A DNA stretch of 23,964 nucleotides from JABMPU01 sp964457455 (GCA_964457455.1 CAYWJN010000035.1:1-23964), one strand, 5' to 3'; positions 1 to 7,267 are shown, numbered from the stretch's first letter. Numbers and translations are program-made. The notes: generated from the letters alone by a model not told the origin.

Positions 1-1295
1 GTTTCCTTATCTTTTGCTTCTTGAATAATTCGCTTATTTCTCAGATCAAAATCCATCATCGGATGCAGACGGCCAACCGTAAATTCATCTTCACCCAGAT
101 CGACCAATGTATGTTCTTTGCTCAGCCAAGAATCTGTTAATGCAAATTTTTTATCGCCAGATCTATTACTGAAAATATTTTCAATATCCTTTTTTAGAAT
201 GATCTGAGCTTCATCACAAAGAGTTCCACCGTTGAACAATCCGCGTACATATTTTCTTCCCGAAGATATCTTTTTCACTTCCTTATCAACAATTGCTCCA
301 TAGCTCGATCTTCTTTCTTCCAGGAACTTATGAACTTTAGAAATATCAAATTTATCTGAAATTGCACAAGCCAGCAAAGCAGCTTCTTCCAGCGTTTCTG
401 CTGCGATGGCATTGCTTTCTTTTACCAGATCGATATCAGCACCCAGGAAAATACTGACAACCGGTTTGGAAATCTCCTTCAACTTTGCGTTAATCTTTTT
501 CAGAACTGTAGGATGAGGAGGTTTGGAAACAAGAACGATTACCTTTGTATCTTCATTATCTTTTAAAGCTTCCAAAGAAGATATGAACATCATTCCGCTA
601 ACCTCTTCTTTGATGTCACGTCCACCAGTTCCAATTGCTTGAGAAATTCCAAAACCTTCTTCCGAAATAATTGAACTAACTTCCTGCAAACCGGTTCCTG
701 AAGCTGCAATAATACCAATATCTCCTCTATTTACAGCATTGGAAAATACTAATGGAACACCGTTGATAATTGCTGTTCCGCAGTCGGGTCCCATCATAAG
801 CAGATCATTTGCCAGAGCATATTTCTTTAATTCTATTTCTGTTTCCAGCGAAACATTATCGGAGAAGAGCATCACATTCAAACCCTTCTTTAAAGCTTTC
901 ATCGCCTCATTTCCTGCATATCTTCCGGCTAAAGAGATAAGTGCAAGATTTGAGTCGGGTTGAATTTGAATTGCCCCCTCCAGACTTTTGGGAAAGAAAG
1001 ACCCTTGATCGTCTTTCTTATTTCTAATCTCATTTAATAAGATGTTTACATTTTCAAATATCTCATCAAATTTATCTTCCTGATCAGATTTAATTACGAT
1101 CAATAGATCCGTATCATCATATTTCTCGAATTCGTCCAAATATAGTCCGGCAGTTTTGAGAATTGATTTATTTTCCTGAGTTGCCATCACAACAGTTGCA
1201 TCTAGAACGTTTTCCATTTTGGCGACATCTTTTCCCACGATCATCAGACTCACAGAATCAAAGTATTCACCTTTCTTAATTAGACTTTTGATCAT
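1..1295 (-). CDS. fdrA: FdrA/AllF-like protein (oxamate carbamoyltransferase subunit family), partial
   Basis: I translated the reverse strand by hand. An uninterrupted frame of 431 codons runs from an ATG at 1295 off the left edge, so the C-terminus is missing. The N-terminus (MIKSLIKKGEYFDSVSLM) and the motifs GPDCGTA (residues 169-175), SGTGLQEV (199-206) and GTGGRD (222-227) are those of FdrA proteins, which share a CoA-binding/ligase fold with the succinyl-CoA synthetase alpha subunit. In E. coli the FdrA protein (AllF) works with AllG (DUF1116) and AllH (DUF2877) as oxamate carbamoyltransferase in anaerobic allantoin use. The gene overlaps the upstream DUF2877 gene by 20 bp. An AAGGGG sequence a few bases before the ATG lies inside that gene, which suggests translational coupling. 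The family call is firm. The oxamate role is inferred from E. coli; a DUF1116 gene beyond the left edge would support it. Confidence 0.88.
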   Translation of the reverse strand, partial: MIKSLIKKGEYFDSVSLMIVGKDVAKMENVLDATVVMATQENKSILKTAGLYLDEFEKYDDTDLLIVIKSDQEDKFDEIFENVNILLNEIRNKKDDQGSFFPKSLEGAIQIQPDSNLALISLAGRYAGNEAMKALKKGLNVMLFSDNVSLETEIELKKYALANDLLMMGPDCGTAIINGVPLVFSNAVNRGDIGIIAASGTGLQEVSSIISEEGFGISQAIGTGGRDIKEEVSGMMFISSLEALKDNEDTKVIVLVSKPPHPTVLKKINAKLKEISKPVVSIFLGADIDLVKESNAIAAETLEEAALLACAISDKFDISKVHKFLEERRSSYGAIVDKEVKKISSGRKYVRGLFNGGTLCDEAQIILKKDIENIFSNRSGDKKFALTDSWLSKEHTLVDLGEDEFTVGRLHPMMDFDLRNKRIIQEAKDKE

Positions 1296-2103
1296 TTAGA
1301 ACCCCTTTTATAGTTAGAATAAATCCTGTTAACATATCAGATCCGGATGTATGCCCGGAACTAATAACTTTGTTCACATAATGTGATATATCATTATTTT
1401 GTTTTAACGCTTTTAATAACTCATAAAAATTTTCATAATAATTGTTTGAATAAGCAAATTTCAGGAAGGTGTTAGAAATTAAATTGTTACCGATAGAATT
1501 TGAGTAGCATTCTTCAATTATCTCAGAAAATTCTCTACTTGCAATTTCATTAAGATAATTCAGGGCATAAAGGATTCCGCAATTAAAATCATCTCCACTG
1601 GGAGTTAGACCAAACCCAATACCTTTCATATGTTTTGTAATTGTTGGAAGATTTTCTAATGAAAGATTTTGAACTGCCTGTTTCACGTGAGTAAGAAATG
1701 CTTTTTCAAAAGTAGTTTTGAAGAATATCTCGTTATCGGGGAATAGTAAAAATCCCAGACTTATAGGAGGAATCTTATTTGAGATTTCGTCTAATAATAT
1801 TTTAATTCTGGTTAACAAAATGGATATGCTATTTATGAATAAATCATGTTTAAATGGGGGTAGTATCGGATCAATATGAAGAGCAACATTTCCGATCGAA
1901 AGTGTGGGGTATGAAATAACCAGATTTTGTTCAGCTAATTCCGGAAAATTGTTCAAAACAATATTATTGGGACCCCAACCAACTTCTTTAGAGACCAGGG
2001 AAACCAGATCCCGATTATTTGTGTAATTAAGAACGCTTTTAAATTTGGAGTGTAATTTATATTCACCGTTTTTTATACAATCTCCAAAATTTAAAATATT
2101 CAT
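1276..2103 (-). CDS. allH: DUF2877 / AllH-like protein
   Basis: This 275-residue soluble protein lacks a signal peptide. It carries the family's hallmark glycine- and aspartate-rich signature GLTPSGDD (residues 165-172) followed by FNCGILYALN, and a second conserved patch SGHTSGSDMLTG (249-260) near the C-terminus. DUF2877 proteins are the AllH subunit of oxamate carbamoyltransferase in E. coli. Their genes usually sit beside fdrA and a DUF1116 gene in purine/allantoin-use clusters. Here it is the first gene of a minus-strand unit: a promoter-like sequence lies about 60 bp upstream and fdrA overlaps its end. The start at 2103 follows a GGGG-containing ribosome-binding region with about five bases of spacing. 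The family assignment is strong from the motif. The enzymatic role rests on homology and context; no carbamate kinase or allantoin gene is in view. Confidence 0.85.
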   Translation of the reverse strand: MNILNFGDCIKNGEYKLHSKFKSVLNYTNNRDLVSLVSKEVGWGPNNIVLNNFPELAEQNLVISYPTLSIGNVALHIDPILPPFKHDLFINSISILLTRIKILLDEISNKIPPISLGFLLFPDNEIFFKTTFEKAFLTHVKQAVQNLSLENLPTITKHMKGIGFGLTPSGDDFNCGILYALNYLNEIASREFSEIIEECYSNSIGNNLISNTFLKFAYSNNYYENFYELLKALKQNNDISHYVNKVISSGHTSGSDMLTGFILTIKGVLNDQKSN

Positions 2104-2120
2104 AGAACCCCAGAAACCTA

Positions 2121-2155
2121 TTATCCCCTTCCAAAAAATTTTAAGAAAGGGATAA
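2121..2155. promoter_or_regulatory. Inverted repeat in the leader of the DUF2877-fdrA unit
   Basis: TTATCCCCTTC (2121-2131) and GAAAGGGATAA (2145-2155) are 11-base arms that match except at one position, with a 13-base AT-rich loop. The repeat begins at about the predicted transcription start and ends about 18 bases before the start codon. It could be an operator or a leader hairpin covering the 5' untranslated region. No regulator gene is visible. Confidence 0.35.
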
Positions 2156-2160
2156 ATGTA

Positions 2161-2188
2161 AATTTAAATTTAGAATTTTTGATGTCAA
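2161..2188 (-). promoter_or_regulatory. Sigma70-type promoter of the DUF2877-fdrA unit
   Basis: On the minus strand TTGACA (2188-2183) is an exact -35 consensus. It is followed after 16 bases by TAAATT (2166-2161), which matches four of six -10 bases. Predicted transcription would start near 2154, about 50 bases before the DUF2877 start codon. Confidence 0.5.
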
Positions 2189-2546
2189 ATTATTTTTATA
2201 GCAGAAAGTGAATGATTTTACGTTCTCATTTAGAATATAACTGCATATTTAGCATTGATTTACAAAAAAGAATTTCCTGATTATCCTGCTGCTAACCAAT
2301 TGAGATATTTCTGAAAAATTATTAAATTTATTAGACCGATACCCAAAAAAACTTATGATAGAAAATTCAGCAAACAAAAAGACCAATAAAAAAGCCTGTG
2401 GAAAATCACACAAGCTTCATCTATATATCTCCCTTCTTCTCTACTTTTCCCTTTTAGGAACATAGTTCCGGCGTAAAAGGAAATTTATAAGCCTAGGCTT
2501 ATTGCAAGTGATTCATTAATCTATCTTCACCGTTTTATACTGATAA
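2189..2546. other. Gene-free AT-rich stretch
   Basis: No reading frame here resembles a protein family and no RNA gene is visible. The only structured element is the minus-strand terminator-like hairpin near 2400. The stretch lies between the promoter of the DUF2877-fdrA unit and a decayed sorting-domain fragment, so it may be eroded upstream sequence of that dead gene. Confidence 0.5.
2385..2417 (-). terminator. Rho-independent terminator (minus strand)
   Basis: Read on the minus strand, AAGCTTGTGT pairs with CCACAGGCTT (8 of 10 positions) across a six-base loop and is followed directly by a run of T. It lies downstream of the decayed four-helix-bundle gene and upstream of the DUF2877 promoter, so it would insulate the oxamate unit from minus-strand read-through. 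Confidence 0.55.
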
Positions 2547-2739
2547 TTTCCAGCTAATGTAATTGTAGAAGATGTTATTATCACAGATGATATTTTCGTT
2601 CCCACTATCACACAGCTTTATCAGAATATTCCTACTCCATTCAACCCTGAAACAACCATTGAGTATTCTTCAAAAGAACCCTATAATATTTTTTTGGAAA
2701 CTTATAATATTAAAGGCCAGAAAATAAATACCTTGAGGT
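2547..2739 (+). pseudogene. Remnant of a C-terminal sorting (T9SS/FlgD-like) domain, first part
   Basis: One plus-strand frame, opened by a stop at 2544 and with no start codon, reads …ITQLYQNIPTPFNPETTIEY… and later YNIKGQKINTL. This is the start of the same C-terminal domain that ends the 1032-residue protein at 13892-16990 (LLENYPNPFNPTTTISF … IYNLKGQKIKTL). No upstream part of a host protein remains. Homology stops just after GQKINTL. The rest of the domain resumes at about 3174, after an intervening segment carrying another dead gene. Confidence 0.75.
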
Positions 2740-2785
2740 TCCTTTTATCTTTAAGTGGGTTGATATACTAAACATAAAAAATCTG

Positions 2786-3123
2786 AATATCCAATATCCA
2801 TTTATCGCAGCGTCTTGTTGGGTATCTCTCAACTCTTTTAAAACTACTTTCAATTTATTCACCCTGTTAGATATTTCGTTTAAAATATTGTTTTCTACTA
2901 ATTTATTAATCATCTAACTGGGTAAATAAAATCAGCCCTTGGTTCAGAGCTTTGAGCCTCTCCGTAATTTTGAGCAGGCGATGTAGTATTTCTTAGTATT
3001 TGAGAAGAAATGTGCTTACCTGTTTTTGTTTTAAGACAAGAATATAACCATATAATCAATCAGCCGTTCCTGTAAATCAAACTTCTTTTGATTATTTTCT
3101 ATATTCTTTTCTTCCTCGCTCAT
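2786..3123 (-). pseudogene. Decayed four-helix-bundle protein (S23/IVP family)
   Basis: From an ATG at 3123 the minus strand reads MSEEEKNIENNQKKFDLQER and then LIDYMVIFLS-stop. A shifted frame continues LKTKTGKHISSQILRNTTSP and AQNYGEAQSSEPRADFIYPV, stopping at about 2914. A third piece gives KLKVVLKELRDTQ near 2815-2855. In order these match the family pattern (KFDLEERLI…, KTKTGKHI..QILRSGTSPAPNYGEAQSAES..DFIHK, LKIVLKELRETQ). Members are about 120 residues long. They are known from 23S rRNA intervening sequences and as free-standing genes in many bacteria. At least one frameshift with a small deletion and one extra in-frame segment show that the gene is dead. Confidence 0.8.
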
Positions 3124-3172
3124 TTATTTTTTTACTTCCCACTTGGATATTCCGTGTTGGATATTGGATATT
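2786..3172. repeat. 15-bp perfect inverted repeats flanking the four-helix-bundle pseudogene
   Basis: AATATCCAATATCCA at 2786-2800 is the exact reverse complement of TGGATATTGGATATT at 3158-3172. The pair brackets the pseudogene almost exactly. The enclosed 387 bp lies between the two halves of the broken sorting domain. This is the geometry of an inserted cassette with terminal inverted repeats, although similar 'GGATATTGGATATT' tracts can also be dispersed simple repeats. Confidence 0.6.
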
Positions 3173-3173
3173 A

Positions 3174-3373
3174 TTTTCAACTTACCCACTCAATTCTTCA
3201 AAGAGCCTACCTTGATTAATGAATTTAAAGATGTAGGCTATCATTATGTGATCTGAAATAGTAATGATATCAATGGTAGGCTGGTTTCTTCCGATTTATA
3301 TTTCTATAAATTGAATATTAATGGAAGATCGCAAGCTTTAAAAAATGTTCGTTTCAAAAATAGTGTTATATGA
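3174..3373 (+). pseudogene. Remnant of a C-terminal sorting domain, second part
   Basis: The frame reads FKEPTLINEFKDVGYHYVI, then an in-frame TGA, then NSNDINGRLVSSDLYFYKLN and INGRSQALKN…, ending at a TGA at 3371. In living copies this part reads …G.H.VIWDG.D.N…VSSGIYFYKL…, so the TGA replaces the conserved Trp codon (TGG). It continues the domain that breaks off near 2739. Together the two parts are one dead gene end, interrupted and then mutated. Confidence 0.75.
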
Positions 3374-3497
3374 CCAGCATGGGAGTAATTTCTATCTGTT
3401 TTTCTTCTCCTCCACCCATCCTTTCCCAAAATCATTTTATTCACAAGTTTAGAATTTATCAAAAAAAAACAGGGTATCCTAATACTATGCTACTTCT

Positions 3498-3747
3498 CTG
3501 ATAATGCCGGCGTGACACGTCAGATTGGCATGAGTATGGGATTTGAGCTTGCTCATAATTCTATGCTCATGTCGATCTGATAAGAGATGAGCAAATCAAA
3601 TTCAAGGGTTGCCGATTTGTGAGTCCCCGTGTACGCAATGTTAAACGATGTTCCGCTTCGATACGGTTGCTCATCTCTTTTTTAGTGTCACGCCGGCATT
3701 AAACAACATGGAGCGAAGCGGAATGTTGTTTAATGCTGCATTATCAG
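3498..3747. repeat. Multi-stem fold-back element (~250 bp)
   Basis: Several inverted repeats fold this segment: CTGATAATG (3498-3506) with CATTATCAG (3739-3747); a 16-bp perfect pair, 3503-3518 with 3685-3700, core GCCGGCGTGACAC; a long imperfect stem near 3521-3538 with 3561-3579; AAGAGATGAGCAA (3582-3594) with TTGCTCATCTCTT (3667-3679); and a 13-bp hairpin CATTAAACAACAT (3697-3709) with ATGTTGTTTAATG (3723-3735) around a GGAGCGAAGCGGA loop. Segment 3640-3660 can also pair with 3714-3735, giving an alternative fold. No protein frame is present. It could be a miniature inverted-repeat element, a structured RNA, or an attC-like recombination site. Confidence 0.6.
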
Positions 3748-3879
3748 GGGTGATTATTTTTATGCTCATAAGTTAGAAAATACCAGCAAAATAATAGTCT
3801 CATTGTTCCAAGTTCTTTGGAAATAAAAATCTCTCTCTCCTCTCTGCGCTCGTCAAACCTTAAGAGCAACAAGAAAGCC

Positions 3880-3904
3880 AAAAAAAAAGCCGTTAAATGC
3901 GGCT
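3880..3904 (-). terminator. Rho-independent terminator after tRNA-Ala
   Basis: On the minus strand AGCCG-CATTTAA-CGGCT forms a five-bp GC-rich hairpin followed by a run of T. It starts about ten bases after the 3' end of tRNA-Ala. Confidence 0.75.
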
Positions 3905-3913
3905 ATAATAAAA

Positions 3914-3989
3914 TGGTGGAGCATAGCGGGTTTGAACCGCTGACCTCATGACTGCCAGTCATGCGCTCTCCCAACTGAGCTAATGCCCC
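3914..3989 (-). tRNA. tRNA-Ala (anticodon GGC), CCA encoded
   Basis: On the minus strand the acceptor arms GGGGCAT and ATGCTCC pair, with one G-U. The D arm is GCTCAGTTGGGAGAGC. The anticodon stem CATGA/TCATG encloses CTGGCAG, giving anticodon GGC. The T arm contains GGTTCAAACC, and CCA is encoded. A TTGACG box lies 40 bases upstream of the 5' end and a terminator follows. Confidence 0.96.
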
Positions 3990-4023
3990 ACAACAATTCC
4001 TAAATTTGAACTTCAATTTGTTG

Positions 4024-4029
4024 CGTCAA
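4024..4029 (-). promoter_or_regulatory. -35 box upstream of tRNA-Ala
   Basis: TTGACG on the minus strand lies 40 bases before the tRNA 5' end. This is close to the spacing of the TTGAC boxes before tRNA-Pro, tRNA-Val and tRNA-Ser(TGA) in this window. No strong -10 is visible. Confidence 0.4.
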
Positions 4030-4116
4030 GATTTTTATCAAACTTCTTCTTTTGCTGAATTATTTAGCCACTAAGGTCGCGAAGAAACGCGAATAATAAA
4101 ATATTAATCTAATTTT

Positions 4117-4177
4117 TACAAACCTTGAAAGGGTTTAAGAGACTTTTCTTCTTGCTAACCTTTTCAAGGTTGAATTA
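4117..4177 (+). repeat. Interspersed double-hairpin repeat (family A), copy 1
   Basis: The element reads TACAAACCTTGAAAGGGTTT, a pyrimidine-rich middle with TTTCTTCTT, then AACCTTTTCAAGGTTGAAT. Each end holds an AACCTT…AAGGTT-type palindrome. A copy in the opposite orientation lies at 13180-13241 after era. Confidence 0.7.
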
Positions 4178-4269
4178 ATAAATTCTTTCATCCTAATAAA
4201 AAAACTTTACCAGAAAATTGGGATTTAATATTTTGCGTCGAAGAAAATAAAAGTTATGGAGAAAGATGG

Positions 4270-6504
4270 ATGAACAGATATAAAAAAATATTCATACTAC
4301 TTCTATTATTAAATCTCGTTTTTTGGAGTTTAATAAAAGCTGAGAACACACTGATATTAGAAATTGAACTTATAGGAAATTATAACATTGATGAGCAACT
4401 GATAAAATCTCTATTTACCTTTGAAGTTGGTCAAAACCTGAAAGTAGAAGATGTATCCAAAACCATAAACAATCTCTATCAACTGGGAGTTTTTGAGGAT
4501 GTCTTGATCGAGAAGCAGGATTTCCAGCAAGGCATCTTAATAACTGTGAAAGTAAAAGAATTTCCAATTGTTAACTCAGTTACTTTTAAAGGAAATAAGA
4601 AGATCAAATCTGATAATATCCAGACAAATGTGAACCTGAAAAAAGGAAGTTACTGGTCACCATTTCTGCAGCGTGAAGTTATTAATAACATTTCTGAGGA
4701 ATATAAAAAGAAAGGATATCATCTTGCTGTTGCAGAATTTGAGATTACCGATTTGGAAGATAACAAAGTAGATATTCTGGTAAATGTCTCAGAAGGTTCG
4801 AAAGTTACAATTAAGAAAATCAAGATTTTTGGTAATAAGGATATTCCATCCAAAAAAATTACAGGAATCATGAAAACCAAAAAAGCCAGTTTGCTACGCT
4901 CCGGAAAATTTGAAAAAGAAAAATTCGATGAAGACCTGAATCTTATCATAGCTTATTATAATAAAAAAGGTTACATTGACGCTCGCATTCTCTCTTTCGA
5001 TAAAAAACTCGTTGAAGGAAAATTCATTATCGAAATTTATCTTTATGAGGGAAACACGTTTAAATTCGGACAGGTTCTGGTTTCCGGGAATGAAAGATTT
5101 ACAGAGAAATTGATCGTCTCAAATTTCAAATTTAAAGATGACGAGACATTCAATCTTCAAAAGTTCAATAAACAACTGGGAAAAGTTGCTTCAATGTATT
5201 ATGAGGAAGGTTATATCTACTCTAATTTCGATCATGAACTGGAAAAAGATGAAGAAAAAATAGACATTAAGCTTAACATCCAGGAAAATACACGAGCTAA
5301 AGTTCATAAAATCCACATCAAAGGAAATCGTAAAACCAAAGAAAAAGTTATCAGGAGGCATCTGGCAATTGCATCTGGTGACTATTTCCGTCAGTCAAAA
5401 GTGATGCGAACGCAGAATAATATTTATAACATGGGATTTTTCGAACCGGACCTTTATCCTGATTATCAGCCTATTAACAGCAATGGAGATATCGATTTGA
5501 TTATCCACCTTAATGATAAACCTTCCGGTTCAGCAAACGGAGGAATTGCTATCAACAGTCAGGATGGAATAGTTGGGCAAATTTCAGTATCAAATAATAA
5601 TTTATTCGGAAATTCCTGGTCTGCAGGATTGAAATGGGAATTCGGAGGAAAAACTCAGAACTATGAAATCGATTTCACAAATCCGTATTTCATGGATTCA
5701 AGTACACTTGTTGGTTTCAATATCTATCACACATCCAAAGAGTGGTCCACCTACGAAATCAAAACAAATGGTGGTTCAATACGATTAGGACGACCTTTAG
5801 GATTTTTGAATTTTGCTAAGATCATCTGTGGATATTCCTTTTATCAAAAAAAATATAGAATTCTAGGTTCGATAGACCCGGAAGTTGTATCTGAAACTCT
5901 TGCTGAATTGGATAAAGAAGGTTGGAAAAATACAAGTTCTCTATCTTTGACCATTGCCCGTGATAACAGAGATAACATTTTTTTCCCCACAACCGGTACT
6001 CAGTTTACTCTTTACAGCGAATTAGCCGGTGGTCCGCTTCAAGGTGATTTCAATTATTTCAAACAAATTGCTCAAGTAAGTTGGTTCACAAAAACTATCT
6101 GGCAATTGGTTCTAAGTACAAAATGGCGTTTTGGTTATGTTACAGCTTACAAATCTGATGAAGTACCACCGGATGAAAAGTTCTATTTGGGTGGAACCGG
6201 TCCTGATGGAATCAGAGGATATGCAGACCGCTCGGTTGGACCTGATGAAGGTGGATTGCGGGAAATCATTTTTTCTTCTGAGTATAGCTGGCCCATTGCA
6301 GGCGACCAACTTATCGGGTTATTGTTTTTTGATGCTGGTGATAGCTATAATAGTCTGAAGGATTTTGATTTCTGGGATATGAAAAAAGGTGCAGGAATCG
6401 GAATCCGGGTGCGAAGTCCATTCGGTCTCATCGGATTTGATTATGCTCATAATTTTGAAAATATGAGATGGGAACCGCATTTTCAGTTTGGTACTACTTT
6501 TTAA
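4270..6504 (+). CDS. bamA: BamA, outer membrane protein assembly factor
   Basis: BamA is the central subunit of the machine that folds beta-barrels into the outer membrane. The 744-residue product starts with a signal peptide (about residues 1-23, a Leu-rich core ending IKA). Five POTRA domains follow, recognisable by recurring '…V.I.GN….' turns: IELIGNYNI, VTFKGNKKI, IKIFGNKDI, VLVSGNERF, IHIKGNRKT. From about residue 420 it is a beta-barrel. GGTGPDGIRGY is the conserved loop-6 (V/I)RGY motif, and the chain ends in the aromatic FGTTF typical of barrel proteins. Length is normal for the family. The ATG at 4270 has GGAG about eight bases upstream. It stands alone: no skp/ompH, lpxD or other usual companion lies next to it. 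Confidence 0.95.
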   Translation: MNRYKKIFILLLLLNLVFWSLIKAENTLILEIELIGNYNIDEQLIKSLFTFEVGQNLKVEDVSKTINNLYQLGVFEDVLIEKQDFQQGILITVKVKEFPIVNSVTFKGNKKIKSDNIQTNVNLKKGSYWSPFLQREVINNISEEYKKKGYHLAVAEFEITDLEDNKVDILVNVSEGSKVTIKKIKIFGNKDIPSKKITGIMKTKKASLLRSGKFEKEKFDEDLNLIIAYYNKKGYIDARILSFDKKLVEGKFIIEIYLYEGNTFKFGQVLVSGNERFTEKLIVSNFKFKDDETFNLQKFNKQLGKVASMYYEEGYIYSNFDHELEKDEEKIDIKLNIQENTRAKVHKIHIKGNRKTKEKVIRRHLAIASGDYFRQSKVMRTQNNIYNMGFFEPDLYPDYQPINSNGDIDLIIHLNDKPSGSANGGIAINSQDGIVGQISVSNNNLFGNSWSAGLKWEFGGKTQNYEIDFTNPYFMDSSTLVGFNIYHTSKEWSTYEIKTNGGSIRLGRPLGFLNFAKIICGYSFYQKKYRILGSIDPEVVSETLAELDKEGWKNTSSLSLTIARDNRDNIFFPTTGTQFTLYSELAGGPLQGDFNYFKQIAQVSWFTKTIWQLVLSTKWRFGYVTAYKSDEVPPDEKFYLGGTGPDGIRGYADRSVGPDEGGLREIIFSSEYSWPIAGDQLIGLLFFDAGDSYNSLKDFDFWDMKKGAGIGIRVRSPFGLIGFDYAHNFENMRWEPHFQFGTTF

Positions 6505-6550
6505 TTTGTATAAGAATACGACGCTGATGAACGCAGATAAAAATATGATT

Positions 6551-6575
6551 AATTATGAACAATAATTTTTTTATT
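6551..6575 (+). terminator. Possible weak terminator after bamA
   Basis: AATTAT-GAACA-ATAATT followed by five more T lies about 50 bases after the bamA stop codon. The stem is only A-T pairs, so it may not work as a terminator. Confidence 0.3.
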
Positions 6576-6589
6576 AACTTAAGAAATTA

Positions 6590-6772
6590 AACTTACCAAC
6601 AAGTTGTCGTGAAAATAAGTTAACCGCAAAGACGCAAAGAACGCTAAAGAATATGAATATCGAAAAAGCAAAAAAAAGACTTGGCATAAGCCAGAATGGT
6701 CTTGTGCTAAGTCGATCACCCAACCAATCTGCTAACCTTCTTCCAACTTACCAACAAGTTGTCGTGAAAATA
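6590..6772 (+). repeat. Pair of 28-bp identical direct repeats (family B)
   Basis: Positions 6590-6617 and 6745-6772 are identical over 28 bases, with core ACCAACAAGTTGTCGTG. The second copy can form a CAACTT-ACCAAC-AAGTTG hairpin. The copies lie 155 bp apart in spacer sequence. Confidence 0.75.
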
Positions 6773-6780
6773 CTAATTAC

Positions 6781-6796
6781 TCCCGACAAGTCGGGA
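6781..6796. repeat. Short GC-rich palindrome TCCCGAC-AA-GTCGGGA
   Basis: Seven-base arms flank a two-base spacer. It begins eight bases after the second 28-bp repeat. Its layout resembles the CTCCGGCA-N2-TGCCGGAG hairpins at 13866 and 17091, though the sequence differs. Confidence 0.6.
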
Positions 6797-7015
6797 CTAC
6801 TAAAATATCAAAATCCAAAACACAAATTATTCACCCTATTAAATAATGCTTCGCATTAAATCTACGATTTATTTAACAGGCCAGGTAAACAACAATGATC
6901 AAAATTACAAATTCAAAACAAATCAAAACATTTTTTCGTTTGTTGTTTGTAATTTTATAGTATTTGAATTTGGAATTTATTTGTTGTTTGGGATTTGTTT
7001 TTTTGAATAGGATAC

Positions 7016-7081
7016 CATTCCGAAGCCTTCTTCTATTCTATCTGAAGAACGAGGATTCGGAAGGTTAGATAGTTTGGAATG
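7016..7081. repeat. Nested inverted repeat upstream of the tRNA-Pro promoter region
   Basis: CATTCC (7016-7021) pairs with GGAATG (7076-7081), TTCCGAA (7018-7024) with TTCGGAA (7056-7062), and TTCTTC (7028-7033) with GAAGAA (7044-7049). The first two overlap, so they are alternatives. It ends about 85 bases before tRNA-Pro. Confidence 0.4.
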
Positions 7082-7128
7082 AAGTGCATATTCATATACT
7101 TAGCGGCTGAATGGTCTCAACAAATTGC

Positions 7129-7134
7129 TTGACT
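7129..7134 (+). promoter_or_regulatory. -35 box upstream of tRNA-Pro
   Basis: TTGACT lies 38 bases before the tRNA 5' end. A TGTAAT at 7157-7162 is a possible -10, but the 22-base spacer is long. Confidence 0.35.
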
Positions 7135-7166
7135 CAAAAATTGTTTTTTTTTCGGTTGTAATTCTT

Positions 7167-7244
<78 letters not shown>

Positions 7245-7267
7245 GTTTCATATCTTTAAAAATTTAT

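Larger units (their letters stand above)
6505..7166. other. Repeat-rich intergenic stretch
   Basis: I find no credible gene here; a possible 68-codon frame at 6653-6859 runs straight through repeats. The stretch holds TAACCGCAAAGACGCAAAGA (6620 onward), a dispersed 'CGCA(A/G)AGA' type repeat; a duplicated 28-bp sequence; a CCCGAC palindrome; a small TAATGC-TTC-GCATTA hairpin near 6845; an inverted AT-rich tract near 6900-6960; and a fold-back at 7016-7081. Confidence 0.6.

Noticed and set aside
739..963. A 74-codon plus-strand frame
   Set aside because: It is antisense to fdrA, whose motifs are read uninterrupted on the minus strand.
2710..2913. A 67-codon minus-strand frame as a free gene
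   Set aside because: Its LKVVLKELRDTQ segment is the third piece of the decayed four-helix-bundle gene, and the rest is spacer and an inverted repeat.
3697..3735. Integron attC site
   Set aside because: The hairpin and loop recall attC, but the end boxes do not match the usual core-site consensus and no integrase is in the window; kept only as one option for the fold-back element.
6653..6859. A 68-codon frame after bamA
   Set aside because: It is made of the 28-bp repeat, the CCCGAC palindrome and other spacer repeats, with no family resemblance or good ribosome-binding site.
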